Notes: generated by a model from the letters alone, not told the origin. Counted from the stretch's first letter, positions 19,295-28,443 are shown. The stretch is DNA of 64,000 nt from Mycolicibacterium iranicum (GCF_002101705.1 NZ_LQPC01000030.1:62001-126000); one strand, 5' to 3'. Made by a program: numbers and translations.

Positions 19295-20736
19295 TCCGGC
19301 GACGAGCCCAGGTGTGTCGGGTCGGTGATGTGGCCGTCCTTGATACCCAGCTGCTTGTTGATCTGCTGGGTGATGAAGAACAGCACGATGCCGATGACGA
19401 CCAGCCCACCGGCCACGATGTACTGCTGAGTGGGCCGGCCCGAGAACGGCAGCACGAGATAGAGCGAGGCGACGAAGCCGATCACCGGCAGCGCGGTCGG
19501 GGTCTTGAAGTGCCCGCCGGACGCTCGCACGTCGCGTCGGAGCACCAGCACCGCCACGTTCACGACGGCGAACACGGTGAGCAGCAGCAGGCTGGTGGTG
19601 CCGCCGAGAATCGAGATGGCGTTGCTGCTGGCGAACGTCGACACGTAGGTGATGAGTCCGAACGCGATCAGCGTGGTGAAGATGATCGCCACCCAGGGGG
19701 ACCGGCGGGTCGGGTGCACGGTGCCCAGAACCGGGGGCAACACATGCTGGCGCGCCATGCCGTAGATGAGCCGGCTGGCCATCAGCATGTTGATCAGTGC
19801 GGTGTTCGACACCGCGAACATCGTCATGAACGGCAGGATGTCGTCGATCGGCAGCCCCGGTGCGCCGGCCTTGACGACCTCCACGAGCGGGGTGTCGCTC
19901 TCCTCCAGCTTTCCGATCGGCACGAGCGCGACGGCCACTATCGAGACGAGCACGTACACGATGCCTGCGATGGTCAATCCCGAAAGCAGGATCTTGGGGA
20001 ACGTGTTGATCGGATCCTTGGTCTCCTCGGCCATGTTCACCGAGTCCTCGAATCCGACCATCGCGAAGAAGGCCAGCGAGGTGGCTGCGGTGACGGCGAG
20101 GAAGGTGTTCTTGTCCTCGGCCGTCTCGAACGCCACAATGCGGGAGAAGTCGACGTCACCGCCGCCGCCGGTGAACGCCCACAAGCCCACCAGGATCACC
20201 ACGAGCAGACCTGTGATCTCGACGATGGTGAGAACGACGTTGAGCTTGACGCTTTCTCCGACGCCGCGGTAGTTGATCGCCGCCAAGGCCGCCATGAACA
20301 CAAGGGCCAGGATCAGCACGCCTGCTTTCGGCGCGTCTTCCACTCCGAAACCGGTGAAGAAGTTTGCCGCGAATGCTCTGGAAGCCGTTGACGCCGAGGT
20401 AATTCCGGAGCACATCACGACGAAGGCCACCAGGAACGTGATGAAGTGGATACCAAAGGCCTTGTGGGCGTAGAGCGCTGCACCTGCGGCCTGGGGGTAC
20501 TTGGTCACCAGCTCCAGATAGCTGAACGCTGTGATGGTCGCGACGATGAATGCGACGAGGAATGGAAGCCAGGCCGCACCACCGACTTCGGCGGCGACGT
20601 CGCCAACTAGGGCGTAAACCCCGGTGCCGAGAATGTCGCCGACGACGAACAGCAGCAGCAGGCCCGGCCCCATCACCCTTTTGAGCTCAGGCTGCGTTTC
20701 GGAGCTGTTCGTGCCGGCCGCGGTTTCTGACATCAC
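19291..20736 (-). CDS. APC-family amino-acid permease
   Basis: A 481-residue (480 from the ATG) polytopic membrane transporter with about 12-14 predicted helices. The first helix reads MGPGLLLLFVVGDILGTGVYALVG, where the GTG motif is the substrate-binding bend typical of the amino acid-polyamine-organocation family. The mid-region FFAMVGFEDSVNMAEETKDP is the conserved helix 6-7 loop of cationic amino-acid transporter-like members. The substrate cannot be set from sequence. Start: GTG 20736 or the adjacent ATG 20733, preceded by a GGGGAGG Shine-Dalgarno. Its stop shares CTAG with the convergent gene. Confidence 0.93.
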   Translation of the reverse strand: MMSETAAGTNSSETQPELKRVMGPGLLLLFVVGDILGTGVYALVGDVAAEVGGAAWLPFLVAFIVATITAFSYLELVTKYPQAAGAALYAHKAFGIHFITFLVAFVVMCSGITSASTASRAFAANFFTGFGVEDAPKAGVLILALVFMAALAAINYRGVGESVKLNVVLTIVEITGLLVVILVGLWAFTGGGGDVDFSRIVAFETAEDKNTFLAVTAATSLAFFAMVGFEDSVNMAEETKDPINTFPKILLSGLTIAGIVYVLVSIVAVALVPIGKLEESDTPLVEVVKAGAPGLPIDDILPFMTMFAVSNTALINMLMASRLIYGMARQHVLPPVLGTVHPTRRSPWVAIIFTTLIAFGLITYVSTFASSNAISILGGTTSLLLLTVFAVVNVAVLVLRRDVRASGGHFKTPTALPVIGFVASLYLVLPFSGRPTQQYIVAGGLVVIGIVLFFITQQINKQLGIKDGHITDPTHLGSSPD

Positions 20737-20760
20737 GCCCTCCCCACTGATTCGCTCGGA

Positions 20761-21801
20761 TCACTCATCATCGACCCGTGAGATGAGATCTGCAGTGTCA
20801 ACGAGATAATCCGACCAATTCCGTGCCGTATTCGTGATGTCGGACACCTCGTTGACGAATGACGCAATAAGCTGTGCATCCTCGTCGCGTTGCCAGCCGA
20901 ATGTCGTGGGGCGTTGCGCCCGGTCGTGCCAGAAGTTTCCCCCGTGCGATTCGGGTCGGGTGGCTACCAGCCACACGGCGGTGTCAGCACCGTCGGCGGC
21001 ATCGCGCAGCAGCGGACGGGTGAGCCGCCGAAATCCGGGCAGCGCATCGGCCACACCGGGTGTTTCGACCCAGCCGGGATGCGTGCTGTACACGCGCACT
21101 GGAGAAGTCGCGAGCCGACGTGCCCACGCCTCGGCCAGCACCACCTGCATCCGCTTCGTCCGTGCGTACACCCTGACACCGTTGTAGTCGCCGTCAGTGG
21201 ATTCGAGTTCGCTTGTCCCCCAGCGCTTCAGCGGCGCTGAGTACATTCCGCCGGACGACATGAACACCACCGCGGCCTCCCCGGCGGCATTCAGCAGCGT
21301 GAGCAGGTTCTCGGTCATCAAGTGTGGACCCAGCACGTGGGTGGCGAACTGAATCTCGTTCCCCTGCTTTGTTTCCGCTCGCTGCTTGGGCATCACCCCG
21401 GCGTTGTGCACCAGTCCGTGCAGCGCATCGATGCGATTCGTCAGATCACCGGTCCACGCACGCACGGCGTCGAGATCGGAGACATCACAGACTTCCTCGA
21501 CCACCTGTGCGCCGGAGACGGTGCCGCGAATCTCGCCCGCGCGCCGTCTGACCTTGGCCTCGTCACGGCCTACCAGATGCACCGTGGCGCCCAGGCGGCT
21601 GAAGGATTCGGCCATGGCGGCACCGATCCCCGCCGTCGCACCGGTGACCACCACGCGCTTGCCTGCCATTGCCCTCGGCGGCGGGTCCGCGGGCCACCAC
21701 AGCTTGCGGATCCGCGAGCCGACCTTGGTGTACCCGAGCACCACGGAGCGGTCGAGCGCAGCATCGAGCGCCGCACCCGCAGTGCCTGCGAATTTCACCA
21801 C
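20761..21801 (-). CDS. Short-chain dehydrogenase/reductase (DHRS12-like)
   Basis: A 346-residue SDR with an N-terminal extension of about 45 residues before the Rossmann motif VVVTGATAGIGAA. The NNAG equivalent is HNAGVM, and the catalytic Tyr/Lys lie in VYARTKRMQ (YxxxK). The C-terminal THPGWVETPGVADALPGF region and the extension resemble the eukaryotic DHRS12-like clade found in mycobacteria; the substrate is unknown. It lies just upstream of the permease gene on the same strand, with a 24-bp gap. GTG start; a second GTG follows directly. Confidence 0.88.
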   Translation of the reverse strand: MVKFAGTAGAALDAALDRSVVLGYTKVGSRIRKLWWPADPPPRAMAGKRVVVTGATAGIGAAMAESFSRLGATVHLVGRDEAKVRRRAGEIRGTVSGAQVVEEVCDVSDLDAVRAWTGDLTNRIDALHGLVHNAGVMPKQRAETKQGNEIQFATHVLGPHLMTENLLTLLNAAGEAAVVFMSSGGMYSAPLKRWGTSELESTDGDYNGVRVYARTKRMQVVLAEAWARRLATSPVRVYSTHPGWVETPGVADALPGFRRLTRPLLRDAADGADTAVWLVATRPESHGGNFWHDRAQRPTTFGWQRDEDAQLIASFVNEVSDITNTARNWSDYLVDTADLISRVDDE

Positions 21802-21853
21802 GACGGATTAACCAGACCGGCGCGAAAGCAAACGCAGTTATCGAACGGTCGCG

Positions 21854-22513
21854 TCAATTGAACGGAGCCAGGACGTCGATCACATCGATCAGGGTGGCCC
21901 GCGCCGTGGCCCGGGGACCGTCGCCGTCGCCGACGAGTGCGGCGACCACGGCACCGTCGACCGCGCACACCAGTGCGGTGACGAGTTCGGCCCGCACGGA
22001 GCGTCCCGAACGTTCCACGACTTCGACGACGGCCTCGCTGCGCTGGCGCAGAATGCGGCGCTGGATGTCGCGCAGCCCGGGCTGCCGGGCGCAGGCGATG
22101 TACCGCTCGTAGCGCGAGATCATCTGCTCGGTGACACGTTCCGGGTTATCTCCGACCAGCAAGTCGACGAGGATGTCGGCGGTGGACTCCGCACCGCGGC
22201 GGCGGCGTGACAGCGCCTCGACCCGGTGGTGGAGTTGTTCACTCTCCCGCGTGCCGACGTGTTCGACCGCCTTGGCGATCAGATCGTCCAGCGAAGAAAA
22301 GTAGTACGTTGTCGACGCCAACGGCAGTCCTGCTCTGCGCGCGACCGCGCGGTGCCGGACCGCGTCGAAGCCCCCTTCGCACAGAAGGTCGGCAGCAGCA
22401 CTGACCAGCGCATACCGTCGACGTTCTCCCTTGGGAGTGACCGCTGCCGTCACCCCATGCATGGTGCCAGTCACGAGGTGTCGACATCGGGCTTTCGGCG
22501 AATCATCAGCCAT
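21854..22513 (-). CDS. TetR family regulator (Rv0775-like)
   Basis: Up to 219 residues. The helix-turn-helix lies in [27 protein letters not shown]. The C-terminal domain is helical, with LVTALVCAVDGAVVAALVGDG typical of TetR effector pockets. The ATG at 22513 gives a 30-residue arginine/histidine-containing leader; the ATG at 22462 (MHGVTAAVTPKGERRR) would fit the usual TetR N-terminus better. It is divergent from the esterase gene, which it may regulate (inference from arrangement). Confidence 0.87.
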   Translation of the reverse strand: MADDSPKARCRHLVTGTMHGVTAAVTPKGERRRYALVSAAADLLCEGGFDAVRHRAVARRAGLPLASTTYYFSSLDDLIAKAVEHVGTRESEQLHHRVEALSRRRRGAESTADILVDLLVGDNPERVTEQMISRYERYIACARQPGLRDIQRRILRQRSEAVVEVVERSGRSVRAELVTALVCAVDGAVVAALVGDGDGPRATARATLIDVIDVLAPFN

Positions 22514-22566
22514 TGTTCGGTCGTTACGGCGGGTCGCACCGGCGAGTCCGCTGCGATGCCAGTGCG

Positions 22567-23433
22567 ATGATGTCGCGCATGCCGACCATCAACCGCCGAG
22601 AATTGCTGTCGCTCGGTCTGCGCGCGGGTCTGACGACGGCCGCCGGAGTCGCTGGGATGTCCACCGTAGCCGCCGCAGTGGCCTCAGCCGCACCACCGGT
22701 ATCACCCGAATCGCCGTCCCAGACCCCGACATATGAGACCGGTTCATTCGCCTCGGCCGCCCGTGGCGGCGCCACCGTCAACTGGGCCATCGCCCGCCCG
22801 CCCGGCCAGACTTCGCCGCTGCGCCCGGTGATCCTGCTGCACGGCAAGGATTCCTCGGCCGCCACCGTGATGTCGATGGGCGTGGAGCGCTTCCTCGCCG
22901 ACGCGGTCGCGGCGGGCTTGCCACCGTTCGCGATCGCGGCCGTCGACGGCGGCAATGGCTATTGGCATCGCCGCGCCTCCGGCGACGACTCGGGAGCGAT
23001 GGTGCTCGACGAGTTCATTCCGCTGCTCGCGGGGCACGCACTCGACACCTCACGGGTGGCGTTCCTCGGTTGGTCGATGGGCGGCTACGGCGCGATGCTG
23101 CTCGGTTCGCGGCTCGGCGCGGCACGCACCGCAGCGATCTGCGCGGTGAGTCCGGCACTGTGGACCTCGCCGGGGGCCGCGGCGCCCGGGGCCTTCGACG
23201 GCGCCGAGGACTACGAGGCCAACAGCGTGTGGGGGCTGCGGACGCTCGACGGGATACCGCTGCGCATCGACTGTGGGTTCGACGACCCGTTCGTTTCGGC
23301 GACCGAGCAGTTCATCGCACAGCTCCCGACACCGCCCGCGGGCGGCTTCTCCCCCGGCGGCCACAACGCAGCCTTCTGGTCCTCCCAGCTGACGCCCGAG
23401 CTGAGCTGGGCCGCGCCGCTGCTCACCGCTTAA
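22567..23433 (+). CDS. Exported alpha/beta-hydrolase (esterase, Rv0774c-like) with Tat-like signal
   Basis: Up to 288 residues. The N-terminus [20 protein letters not shown] has a twin-arginine pair followed by a hydrophobic stretch and AxA sites, so Tat export is likely. The mature part is an esterase-D-like alpha/beta hydrolase: LLHGKDSS, nucleophile elbow [14 protein letters not shown], an Asp region CGFDDPF, and a His in PGGHNAAFW. Candidate starts are the ATGs at 22567, 22570 and 22579 with no clear Shine-Dalgarno. It matches Rv0774c by position, which is reported as a lipid esterase. The stop interlocks with purD in TTAA. Confidence 0.88.
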   Translation: MMSRMPTINRRELLSLGLRAGLTTAAGVAGMSTVAAAVASAAPPVSPESPSQTPTYETGSFASAARGGATVNWAIARPPGQTSPLRPVILLHGKDSSAATVMSMGVERFLADAVAAGLPPFAIAAVDGGNGYWHRRASGDDSGAMVLDEFIPLLAGHALDTSRVAFLGWSMGGYGAMLLGSRLGAARTAAICAVSPALWTSPGAAAPGAFDGAEDYEANSVWGLRTLDGIPLRIDCGFDDPFVSATEQFIAQLPTPPAGGFSPGGHNAAFWSSQLTPELSWAAPLLTA

Positions 23434-24704
23434 GGCTGAAGCGAAATCCGCCCTTCGGCCGCCGCCTGGCCGATGTCGTGACGGAAGTGGCTGCCGGGCA
23501 AGCGGATCGCGCTGATCGCGGAGTAGGCCGACTCGCGGGCAGACGTCAGGTCGTCACCGACGCCGACGACCGACAGCACACGACCGCCCGACGAGACGAC
23601 GCTGCCGTCGTCGCGACGCGCCGTCCCCGCGTGCAGGACCGAGGGGGCGTCCGCGCCGTGGATGACGTCCCCGACGCGCGGCCGTCCCGGATAGTTCTCC
23701 GCCGCCAGCACCACCGTCACGGCAGCGCCGTGACGCCACTGAAGCGGTGGCTGTGATGCCAGCTCGCCGGTGGCGGCGGCGCGGAGCAGCTGCCCGAGCG
23801 GCGAATCGAGCAGTGCCAGCACCGCCTGGGTCTCCGGATCGCCGAAGCGGCAGTTGAATTCGACGACAGCCGGGCCGTTGGACGTGATCGCAAGGCCCGC
23901 ATAGAGCAGCCCTGAGAACGAGCTTCCGCGCCGGACCAATTCCACCGCAACGGGTTTGACGATCTCGTCGACGATGCGGCTGGTCACCTCATCGGGGAGC
24001 CACGGCAGCGGCGTGTACGCGCCCATCCCGCCGGTGTTGGGCCCGGTGTCGCCGTCACCGACTCGCTTGAAGTCCTGCGCGGGCAGCAGCGGCACGACAG
24101 TCTCACCGTCGACCACACAGAACAGGGACACCTCGGGACCGTCGAGGAAGGATTCCAGGAGCACCGGATGGCCGGCGTCGAGCAGGCTCGCCGCGTGCGC
24201 CCGGGCCGCCTCCCGCTCCGTCGTCACCACGACGCCTTTGCCCGCGGCCAGACCGTCGTCCTTGACCACCCACGCGGCCTGACCGCCCGGTGGGCCGAAG
24301 CGGTCCAGAGCGGCGTCGAGATTGGCCGGATTGTCGACGATCTCGCTGACCGCCGTCCGCACACCGGCGGCGGTCATGACGTCCTTGGCGAAGGACTTCG
24401 AACCCTCGATGCGCGCGGCGTCCTTGGTGGGACCGAAGCACGGTATGCCCGCGGCCCGGAGGGCGTCGGCGACGCCGAGCACCAGCGGCACCTCCGGACC
24501 GATGACGACGAGGTCGGCGCCGATGCGTTTCGCCAGGGCCGTGACGGCCTCGCCGGACGTCGCGTCGACTTCGTACTGATCGGCGATGGCGGCGGTGCCT
24601 GCGTTGCCCGGCGCGATCGACAGCCCGTCGACCTCCGGGTCTCGGCGCAGCGCAAGCAGCAGCGCGTGTTCACGGGCTCCGGATCCAACTACCAGGACGT
24701 GCAC
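23430..24704 (-). CDS. purD: Phosphoribosylamine-glycine ligase PurD
   Basis: A 424-residue ATP-grasp enzyme catalysing the second step of purine synthesis. The N-terminal [17 protein letters not shown], the ATP-grasp region [16 protein letters not shown] and the metal-binding [16 protein letters not shown] are all intact. It begins with GTG ([13 protein letters not shown]); a TAGGGT box lies 8 nt upstream. Its stop TAA is read from the same TTAA as the esterase stop. It is divergent from the CYP125-like gene. Confidence 0.97.
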   Translation of the reverse strand: MHVLVVGSGAREHALLLALRRDPEVDGLSIAPGNAGTAAIADQYEVDATSGEAVTALAKRIGADLVVIGPEVPLVLGVADALRAAGIPCFGPTKDAARIEGSKSFAKDVMTAAGVRTAVSEIVDNPANLDAALDRFGPPGGQAAWVVKDDGLAAGKGVVVTTEREAARAHAASLLDAGHPVLLESFLDGPEVSLFCVVDGETVVPLLPAQDFKRVGDGDTGPNTGGMGAYTPLPWLPDEVTSRIVDEIVKPVAVELVRRGSSFSGLLYAGLAITSNGPAVVEFNCRFGDPETQAVLALLDSPLGQLLRAAATGELASQPPLQWRHGAAVTVVLAAENYPGRPRVGDVIHGADAPSVLHAGTARRDDGSVVSSGGRVLSVVGVGDDLTSARESAYSAISAIRLPGSHFRHDIGQAAAEGRISLQP

Positions 24705-24751
24705 AGATGCCCACCCTAGTGGCTACTGCCACAACGAACCCATCGTGTCGG

Positions 24752-24779
24752 CCATACAACTTGACTTATCAGTGTATGG
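24752..24779. promoter_or_regulatory. Palindromic operator upstream of CYP125-like gene
   Basis: CCATACA (24752-24758) and TGTATGG (24773-24779) form perfect 7-bp arms separated by 14 nt, 41 nt before the P450 start. The layout fits a TetR-type operator; the adjacent tetR gene at 26077 is the natural candidate ligand. I saw no KstR-type motif here. Confidence 0.5.
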
Positions 24780-24819
24780 TCGAGTGAACGTGCCGTACAT
24801 CACACAGGAGTGGAGCCCG

Positions 24820-26046
24820 ATGACCGCCACCTGCCCCTTCCTGCCCCCGGGGTATGACTTCACCGACCCCGATGTCCTGCTCAAGGGCATTCCCGTCACC
24901 GAGTTCGCCGAGTTGCGCAAGACGGCACCCGTCTGGTGGAACGCGCAGGAGGAGTCGATCTTCGGCGACGGCGGCTACTGGGTGATCTCCCGCCACGAGG
25001 ACATCAAGACGATTTCGCGCAACAACGCGCTGTGGTCGACGAACGCCAAGGGTGCGGTGATGCGGCTGCCCGACGGCGTGACCGCCGAGCAACTCGACCT
25101 GACCAAGGCGCTGCTGATCAACCACGATGCACCCGAGCACACCCGGCTCCGCAAGATCGTGTCACGGCTGTTCACCCCCCGCGCGATCACGGGGATGGAG
25201 CACAAGCTCGCCGCGTCCGCACGCGAGATCGTGCGCCGGGCCGCCGAGAAGGACAGCGGCAACTTCGTCGACGACATCGCAATGACACTCCCTCTGCAGG
25301 CCATCGCCGATCTGATCGGGGTTCCCGAAGCCGACCGCGAGCGGCTCTTTCACTGGACCAACGCGATCATGAACACCGACGACCCGGACTTCGACTCGGA
25401 TCCGACGACGGCCAACGCCGAGCTGATGGGCTACGCGTACACCATGGCCGAGGAGCGTCGCCGCTGCCCGGCCGACGACATCGTCACCAAGCTCGTCCAG
25501 GCAGATATCGAGGGCGACTCCCTCGGAGAGGTCGAGTTCGCGTTCTTCGTCATCCTGCTGGCGGTGGCGGGAAACGAGACCACCCGCAACGCGATGACCC
25601 ATGGCATGAACGCGTTTCTCGACAATCCCGACCAGTGGGAACTGTTCAAACGCGAACGGCCCGAGACGGCGATCGACGAGATCATCCGCTGGGCCACCCC
25701 CGTGCACTGTTTTCAGCGCACGGCCCTCGCCGACGTCGAGGTCGGCGGCGTGACGATCGCCGAGGGTCAGCGGGTGGGCCTGTTCTACAGCTCGGCGAAC
25801 TTCGACGAAGACGTGTTCGAGAAGCCCTTCATGTTCGATATCCTGCGAAACCCCAACCCACACTTGGCCTTCGGAGGAAACGGCGCCCATTACTGCATCG
25901 GTGCCAACCTCGCGCGTATGGAGATCAAGCTGATGTTCAACGAGATCGCCGACCAGATTCCCGACATCGCCAAGCTAGCCGAGCCGCAGCGGCTGCGCTC
26001 GGGCTGGATCAACGGCGTCAAGGACCTGCGGGTCGCCTACAGGTAG
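24820..26046 (+). CDS. Cytochrome P450, CYP125-like
   Basis: A 408-residue P450 that closely recalls the cholesterol 26/27-hydroxylase CYP125: CPFLPPGYDFTDPDVLLKG at the N-terminus, HDAPEHTRLRKIVSRLFTPRA, AVAGNETTRNAMTHGM (I-helix), EIIRWATPVHCFQRTAL, heme loop FGGNGAHYCIGANLARME, and the closing LRSGWINGVKDLRVAY. The proximal Cys, the acid-alcohol pair region and the ExxR motif are present. The gene lies outside any cholesterol cluster, beside purD. The ATG at 24820 follows GGAG by 9 nt; a longer frame is antisense to purD. A tetR gene follows after 30 bp. Substrate inference: sterol or branched side-chain oxidation. Confidence 0.9.
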   Translation: MTATCPFLPPGYDFTDPDVLLKGIPVTEFAELRKTAPVWWNAQEESIFGDGGYWVISRHEDIKTISRNNALWSTNAKGAVMRLPDGVTAEQLDLTKALLINHDAPEHTRLRKIVSRLFTPRAITGMEHKLAASAREIVRRAAEKDSGNFVDDIAMTLPLQAIADLIGVPEADRERLFHWTNAIMNTDDPDFDSDPTTANAELMGYAYTMAEERRRCPADDIVTKLVQADIEGDSLGEVEFAFFVILLAVAGNETTRNAMTHGMNAFLDNPDQWELFKRERPETAIDEIIRWATPVHCFQRTALADVEVGGVTIAEGQRVGLFYSSANFDEDVFEKPFMFDILRNPNPHLAFGGNGAHYCIGANLARMEIKLMFNEIADQIPDIAKLAEPQRLRSGWINGVKDLRVAYR

Positions 26047-26064
26047 TGCGCCGACACGGTGGCC

Positions 26065-26070
26065 TAAAGT
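26065..26070 (+). promoter_or_regulatory. -10 box, leaderless tetR promoter
   Basis: TAAAGT is followed by 6 nt and the GTG of the tetR gene at 26077. The regulator therefore has its own start even though it follows the P450 gene closely. Confidence 0.6.
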
Positions 26071-26076
26071 GCCCTC

Positions 26077-26670
26077 GTGCGCACCCACGGTTGGTCCGGG
26101 GCCAAACCGGCCTCCGACGAGGAGGCTGTCGCCCGCATCCTCGAAGCGGCAGGCAAGGCCATCGAGGAACGCGGCGCCGATTTCAGCATCTCGGACGTGG
26201 CGCGCACCGTCGGCGTCACCCGGCAAACGGTCTACCGCTACTTCTCCAGCACCGAGGCGCTGCTGGTCGCGGCCGCCGTCCACGCCGTCGACGGCTTCCT
26301 CGACCGTCTGACCGCCCACATGGCCGGGGTCACCGACCCCGCCGAGGCTGTCACCGAGGCGGTGGCCACCGCGCTGGAGTGGTTGCCGCGCGAGAAGTAC
26401 ATCGGGCTGATGATGGTGCCCGGCGGGTCGGCGCACGTGCAGTCCGTCACCTCCGACATCGCGCTGAACTTTGCACGGGACATGGTCGGCCGCCTGGACG
26501 TCGACTGGACGGCGGCAGGTTTCGACGAAGCCGGACTGGGCCAGCTCTCCGAGCATCTGCTCCGGGTCATCCAGTCGTTCGTCATCGATCCCGGACGGCC
26601 ACCGCGCGCCGGTGACGAGCTGCGGACCTACCTACGTCGCTGGGTCGGTAACGCCGTCTCCACCCGCTGA
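26077..26670 (+). CDS. TetR family regulator next to the CYP125-like gene
   Basis: A 197-residue regulator. The helix-turn-helix is FSISDVARTVGVTRQTVYRYFSS (about residues 37-59), followed by an all-helical effector domain. It lies 30 bp after the P450 gene, so the P450 and its promoter palindrome at 24752-24779 are the likely target (inference). The GTG start is supported by the TAAAGT box 6 nt upstream. Confidence 0.9.
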   Translation: MRTHGWSGAKPASDEEAVARILEAAGKAIEERGADFSISDVARTVGVTRQTVYRYFSSTEALLVAAAVHAVDGFLDRLTAHMAGVTDPAEAVTEAVATALEWLPREKYIGLMMVPGGSAHVQSVTSDIALNFARDMVGRLDVDWTAAGFDEAGLGQLSEHLLRVIQSFVIDPGRPPRAGDELRTYLRRWVGNAVSTR

Positions 26671-26701
26671 ATTGTTGCGCGGGGGTGGCCCCGCACGGCT
26701 T

Positions 26702-26707
26702 TACAGT
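26702..26707 (+). promoter_or_regulatory. -10 box, leaderless promoter of EspA/EspE-like gene
   Basis: TACAGT is followed by 6 nt and the GTG at 26714. Confidence 0.6.
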
Positions 26708-26713
26708 GGACGG

Positions 26714-27937
26714 GTGAGTGTGCTTGGCGGCTTCCTTTCCACGTGGACGCAGGCCCGCACCACCTTCGGAGAAGGCGTCCCCGAGCCGGGCGCCACGTTC
26801 GACAACAGTGCCGCGTTGCAGCACCTGGAGGCCGACACCCGGGCCGCCGCACCGGCCTCCGTCTGGAGCGGGGCCGCCGCCGATGCGTACGACGCCAGGA
26901 ACGCAGAGCAGGTCCGAACGCTGTCCCGCATGGTCGAACTGGATCAGGGCATCGGCGTCGAGGTCGACCGCTCTGCGGCAGTGGTCGCTCACGGGCGGCG
27001 GCAGCTCGACTCTGTCAAGGACTGGGTGCTGGCGGCGGCCGGCTCCGTTCCGAAAGGTCCTGCGGGCGAACAGATGCTGGTCCCCATCGTCGCGAGAGGG
27101 TGCTCAGACATCACCGAGATCGTGACGACCTCCAACGGCGAGCTGGCCACGATCGCAGCACGAATTCGCACGCTCGGCAGTGAATACGGGTCCCTCGGCG
27201 GCGACAAACCGGACAGGGACAAGGCCGACCCACTTGGCTGGTGGAAGCAGGGCGATCCGCCACCTGTGGATCCGCTCGAGGAGATCCTGCGCAAGTATCA
27301 GGTATCCGAAGACCCCGATGGCACTCGCGAGTGGGAACCCCCGTGGCCCTTGAACATGATGACCGAACCCAAGCACGTCACCGCGGCCGAGGCGCGCATC
27401 CTCGACGAGCTGTCTCCGCTGGAGATGCGTGACATGGATCAGATCAAGGAGGCCGCCGAGGTCGAGGCGAAAGTTCGCTTCCCACCACTGAACGGCGTCA
27501 ACGACACCGCAGACAACCACACCGACGCGTTCCGGCACACCTACTGGAACGCGTTGATGACACAGCGTTTCGGCGAGCAGTGGACCCGCGACTTCGCCAC
27601 GGCCCACGAACGGCTGCCCAACAACCCCGCCACCGCGGAGGCGATGGATCTGTACAACAACGAACTCGGACGCCAGATCGCGGTCGCCAACCCCGACGCG
27701 AGCCCCGAGCAATTGGCCGATATCGTCGAGCAGGCAGTCAACAATGGGGACACCGTCCTCATCGCACCGGGCGGTGAGCGGCTCGCCTGGAGCGACACCA
27801 TCGTCCTCGGTGAGGCCGGGACAACCACGGCCGCCACAGTTCCCGGGCTACCACCGATGCCCACGGGCGCGGGTCCCGGCGGGATCTACGACCCGGGGCA
27901 ACCGGGGGGCTACGGCACGTCGGCGGGTGGATACTGA
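26714..27937 (+). CDS. EspA/EspE-type N-domain protein with C-terminal DUF6973, putative ESX-secreted effector
   Basis: A 407-residue protein. The N-terminal ~165 residues match the EspA_EspE-type helical domain of mycobacterial ESX substrates: GFLSTWTQARTTFGEG, a W-x-G turn at VWSGAAADAYDARN (WSG at 51-53), and VDRSAAVVAHGRRQLD. A charged linker follows, then a DUF6973-like domain near residues 230-370 with HTDAFRHTYW (269-278), a conserved AMDLYNNELGRQIA block and EQLADIVEQAVNNGDTVLI. A Gly/Pro-rich tail ends the protein. There is no Sec signal peptide, as expected for type VII substrates. A lipoprotein gene starts 2 bp after its stop. The toxin-like reading is inference; the domain calls are from family memory. 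Confidence 0.82.
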   Translation: MSVLGGFLSTWTQARTTFGEGVPEPGATFDNSAALQHLEADTRAAAPASVWSGAAADAYDARNAEQVRTLSRMVELDQGIGVEVDRSAAVVAHGRRQLDSVKDWVLAAAGSVPKGPAGEQMLVPIVARGCSDITEIVTTSNGELATIAARIRTLGSEYGSLGGDKPDRDKADPLGWWKQGDPPPVDPLEEILRKYQVSEDPDGTREWEPPWPLNMMTEPKHVTAAEARILDELSPLEMRDMDQIKEAAEVEAKVRFPPLNGVNDTADNHTDAFRHTYWNALMTQRFGEQWTRDFATAHERLPNNPATAEAMDLYNNELGRQIAVANPDASPEQLADIVEQAVNNGDTVLIAPGGERLAWSDTIVLGEAGTTTAATVPGLPPMPTGAGPGGIYDPGQPGGYGTSAGGY

Positions 27938-27939
27938 GA

Positions 27940-28368
27940 ATGCTCCGACGCACGTTCTGGACGCTGCTGGTGATACTTGCGGCCGCCGGCTGCACCGTCT
28001 TCAGGGGATCGATGGACATCGACTACAACGACCAACGGCTGAACGATGGTCTCGAAAGCGTGCTTCACACAGGGCAACCCGCTCGAATGCGTGACTTGAC
28101 TTCGTGGCAATGGGACGAGGTCCATCTGTTCAACGAACACACACCGCGTGATTTCATCGAAACGACGGTCGGCGCGCCCGTCATCAAGGACAAGTTCTAC
28201 GGCTCCAAAGCGAGCCTGCTCGTCTTCGAGGACAACGGGACGCCCGTCAAGGCCGTGGGTATCAGCGGTGACTATCTCCGCGGAGCCCACCACGAGGTGA
28301 CCTGGAATGCCGACGTCATCGCCCGCCCGCTGGGCAAGGGCTTCGTCGAGCTCACCCTCCCGCGGTGA
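27940..28368 (+). CDS. Small lipoprotein coupled to the EspA/EspE-DUF6973 gene
   Basis: A 142-residue protein with a lipoprotein signal: TFWTLLVILAAAGC, lipidated Cys at residue 18. The mature domain of about 124 residues has no family I recognise; it contains LTSWQWDEVHLFNEHTP, FYGSKASLLVFEDNG and a C-terminal VARPLGKGFVELTLP-like strand, suggesting a small beta-rich fold. The 2-bp distance from the upstream gene implies co-translation, so it may be a partner or immunity protein (inference). It ends before the inverted repeat at 28388-28443. Confidence 0.82.
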   Translation: MLRRTFWTLLVILAAAGCTVFRGSMDIDYNDQRLNDGLESVLHTGQPARMRDLTSWQWDEVHLFNEHTPRDFIETTVGAPVIKDKFYGSKASLLVFEDNGTPVKAVGISGDYLRGAHHEVTWNADVIARPLGKGFVELTLPR

Positions 28369-28387
28369 GCTGGGGTCGATACTGCGC

Positions 28388-28443
28388 CGAATGCACGGTT
28401 GTTGACGGATTTTCGCAATTTTTCGTCAAGAACCGTGCATTCG
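28388..28443. terminator. Inverted repeat between convergent lipoprotein and operon-end genes
   Basis: Arms CGAATGCACGGTTGTTGACG (28388-28407) and 28424-28443 are complementary at 19 of 20 positions around a 16-nt AT-rich loop. It lies between two converging stop codons. Probable bidirectional terminator. Confidence 0.65.

Noticed and set aside
24705..24819. KstR binding site upstream of the CYP125-like gene
   Set aside because: I looked for the AAC-N2-GTT-type palindrome and did not find it; only the CCATACA/TGTATGG arms are present.
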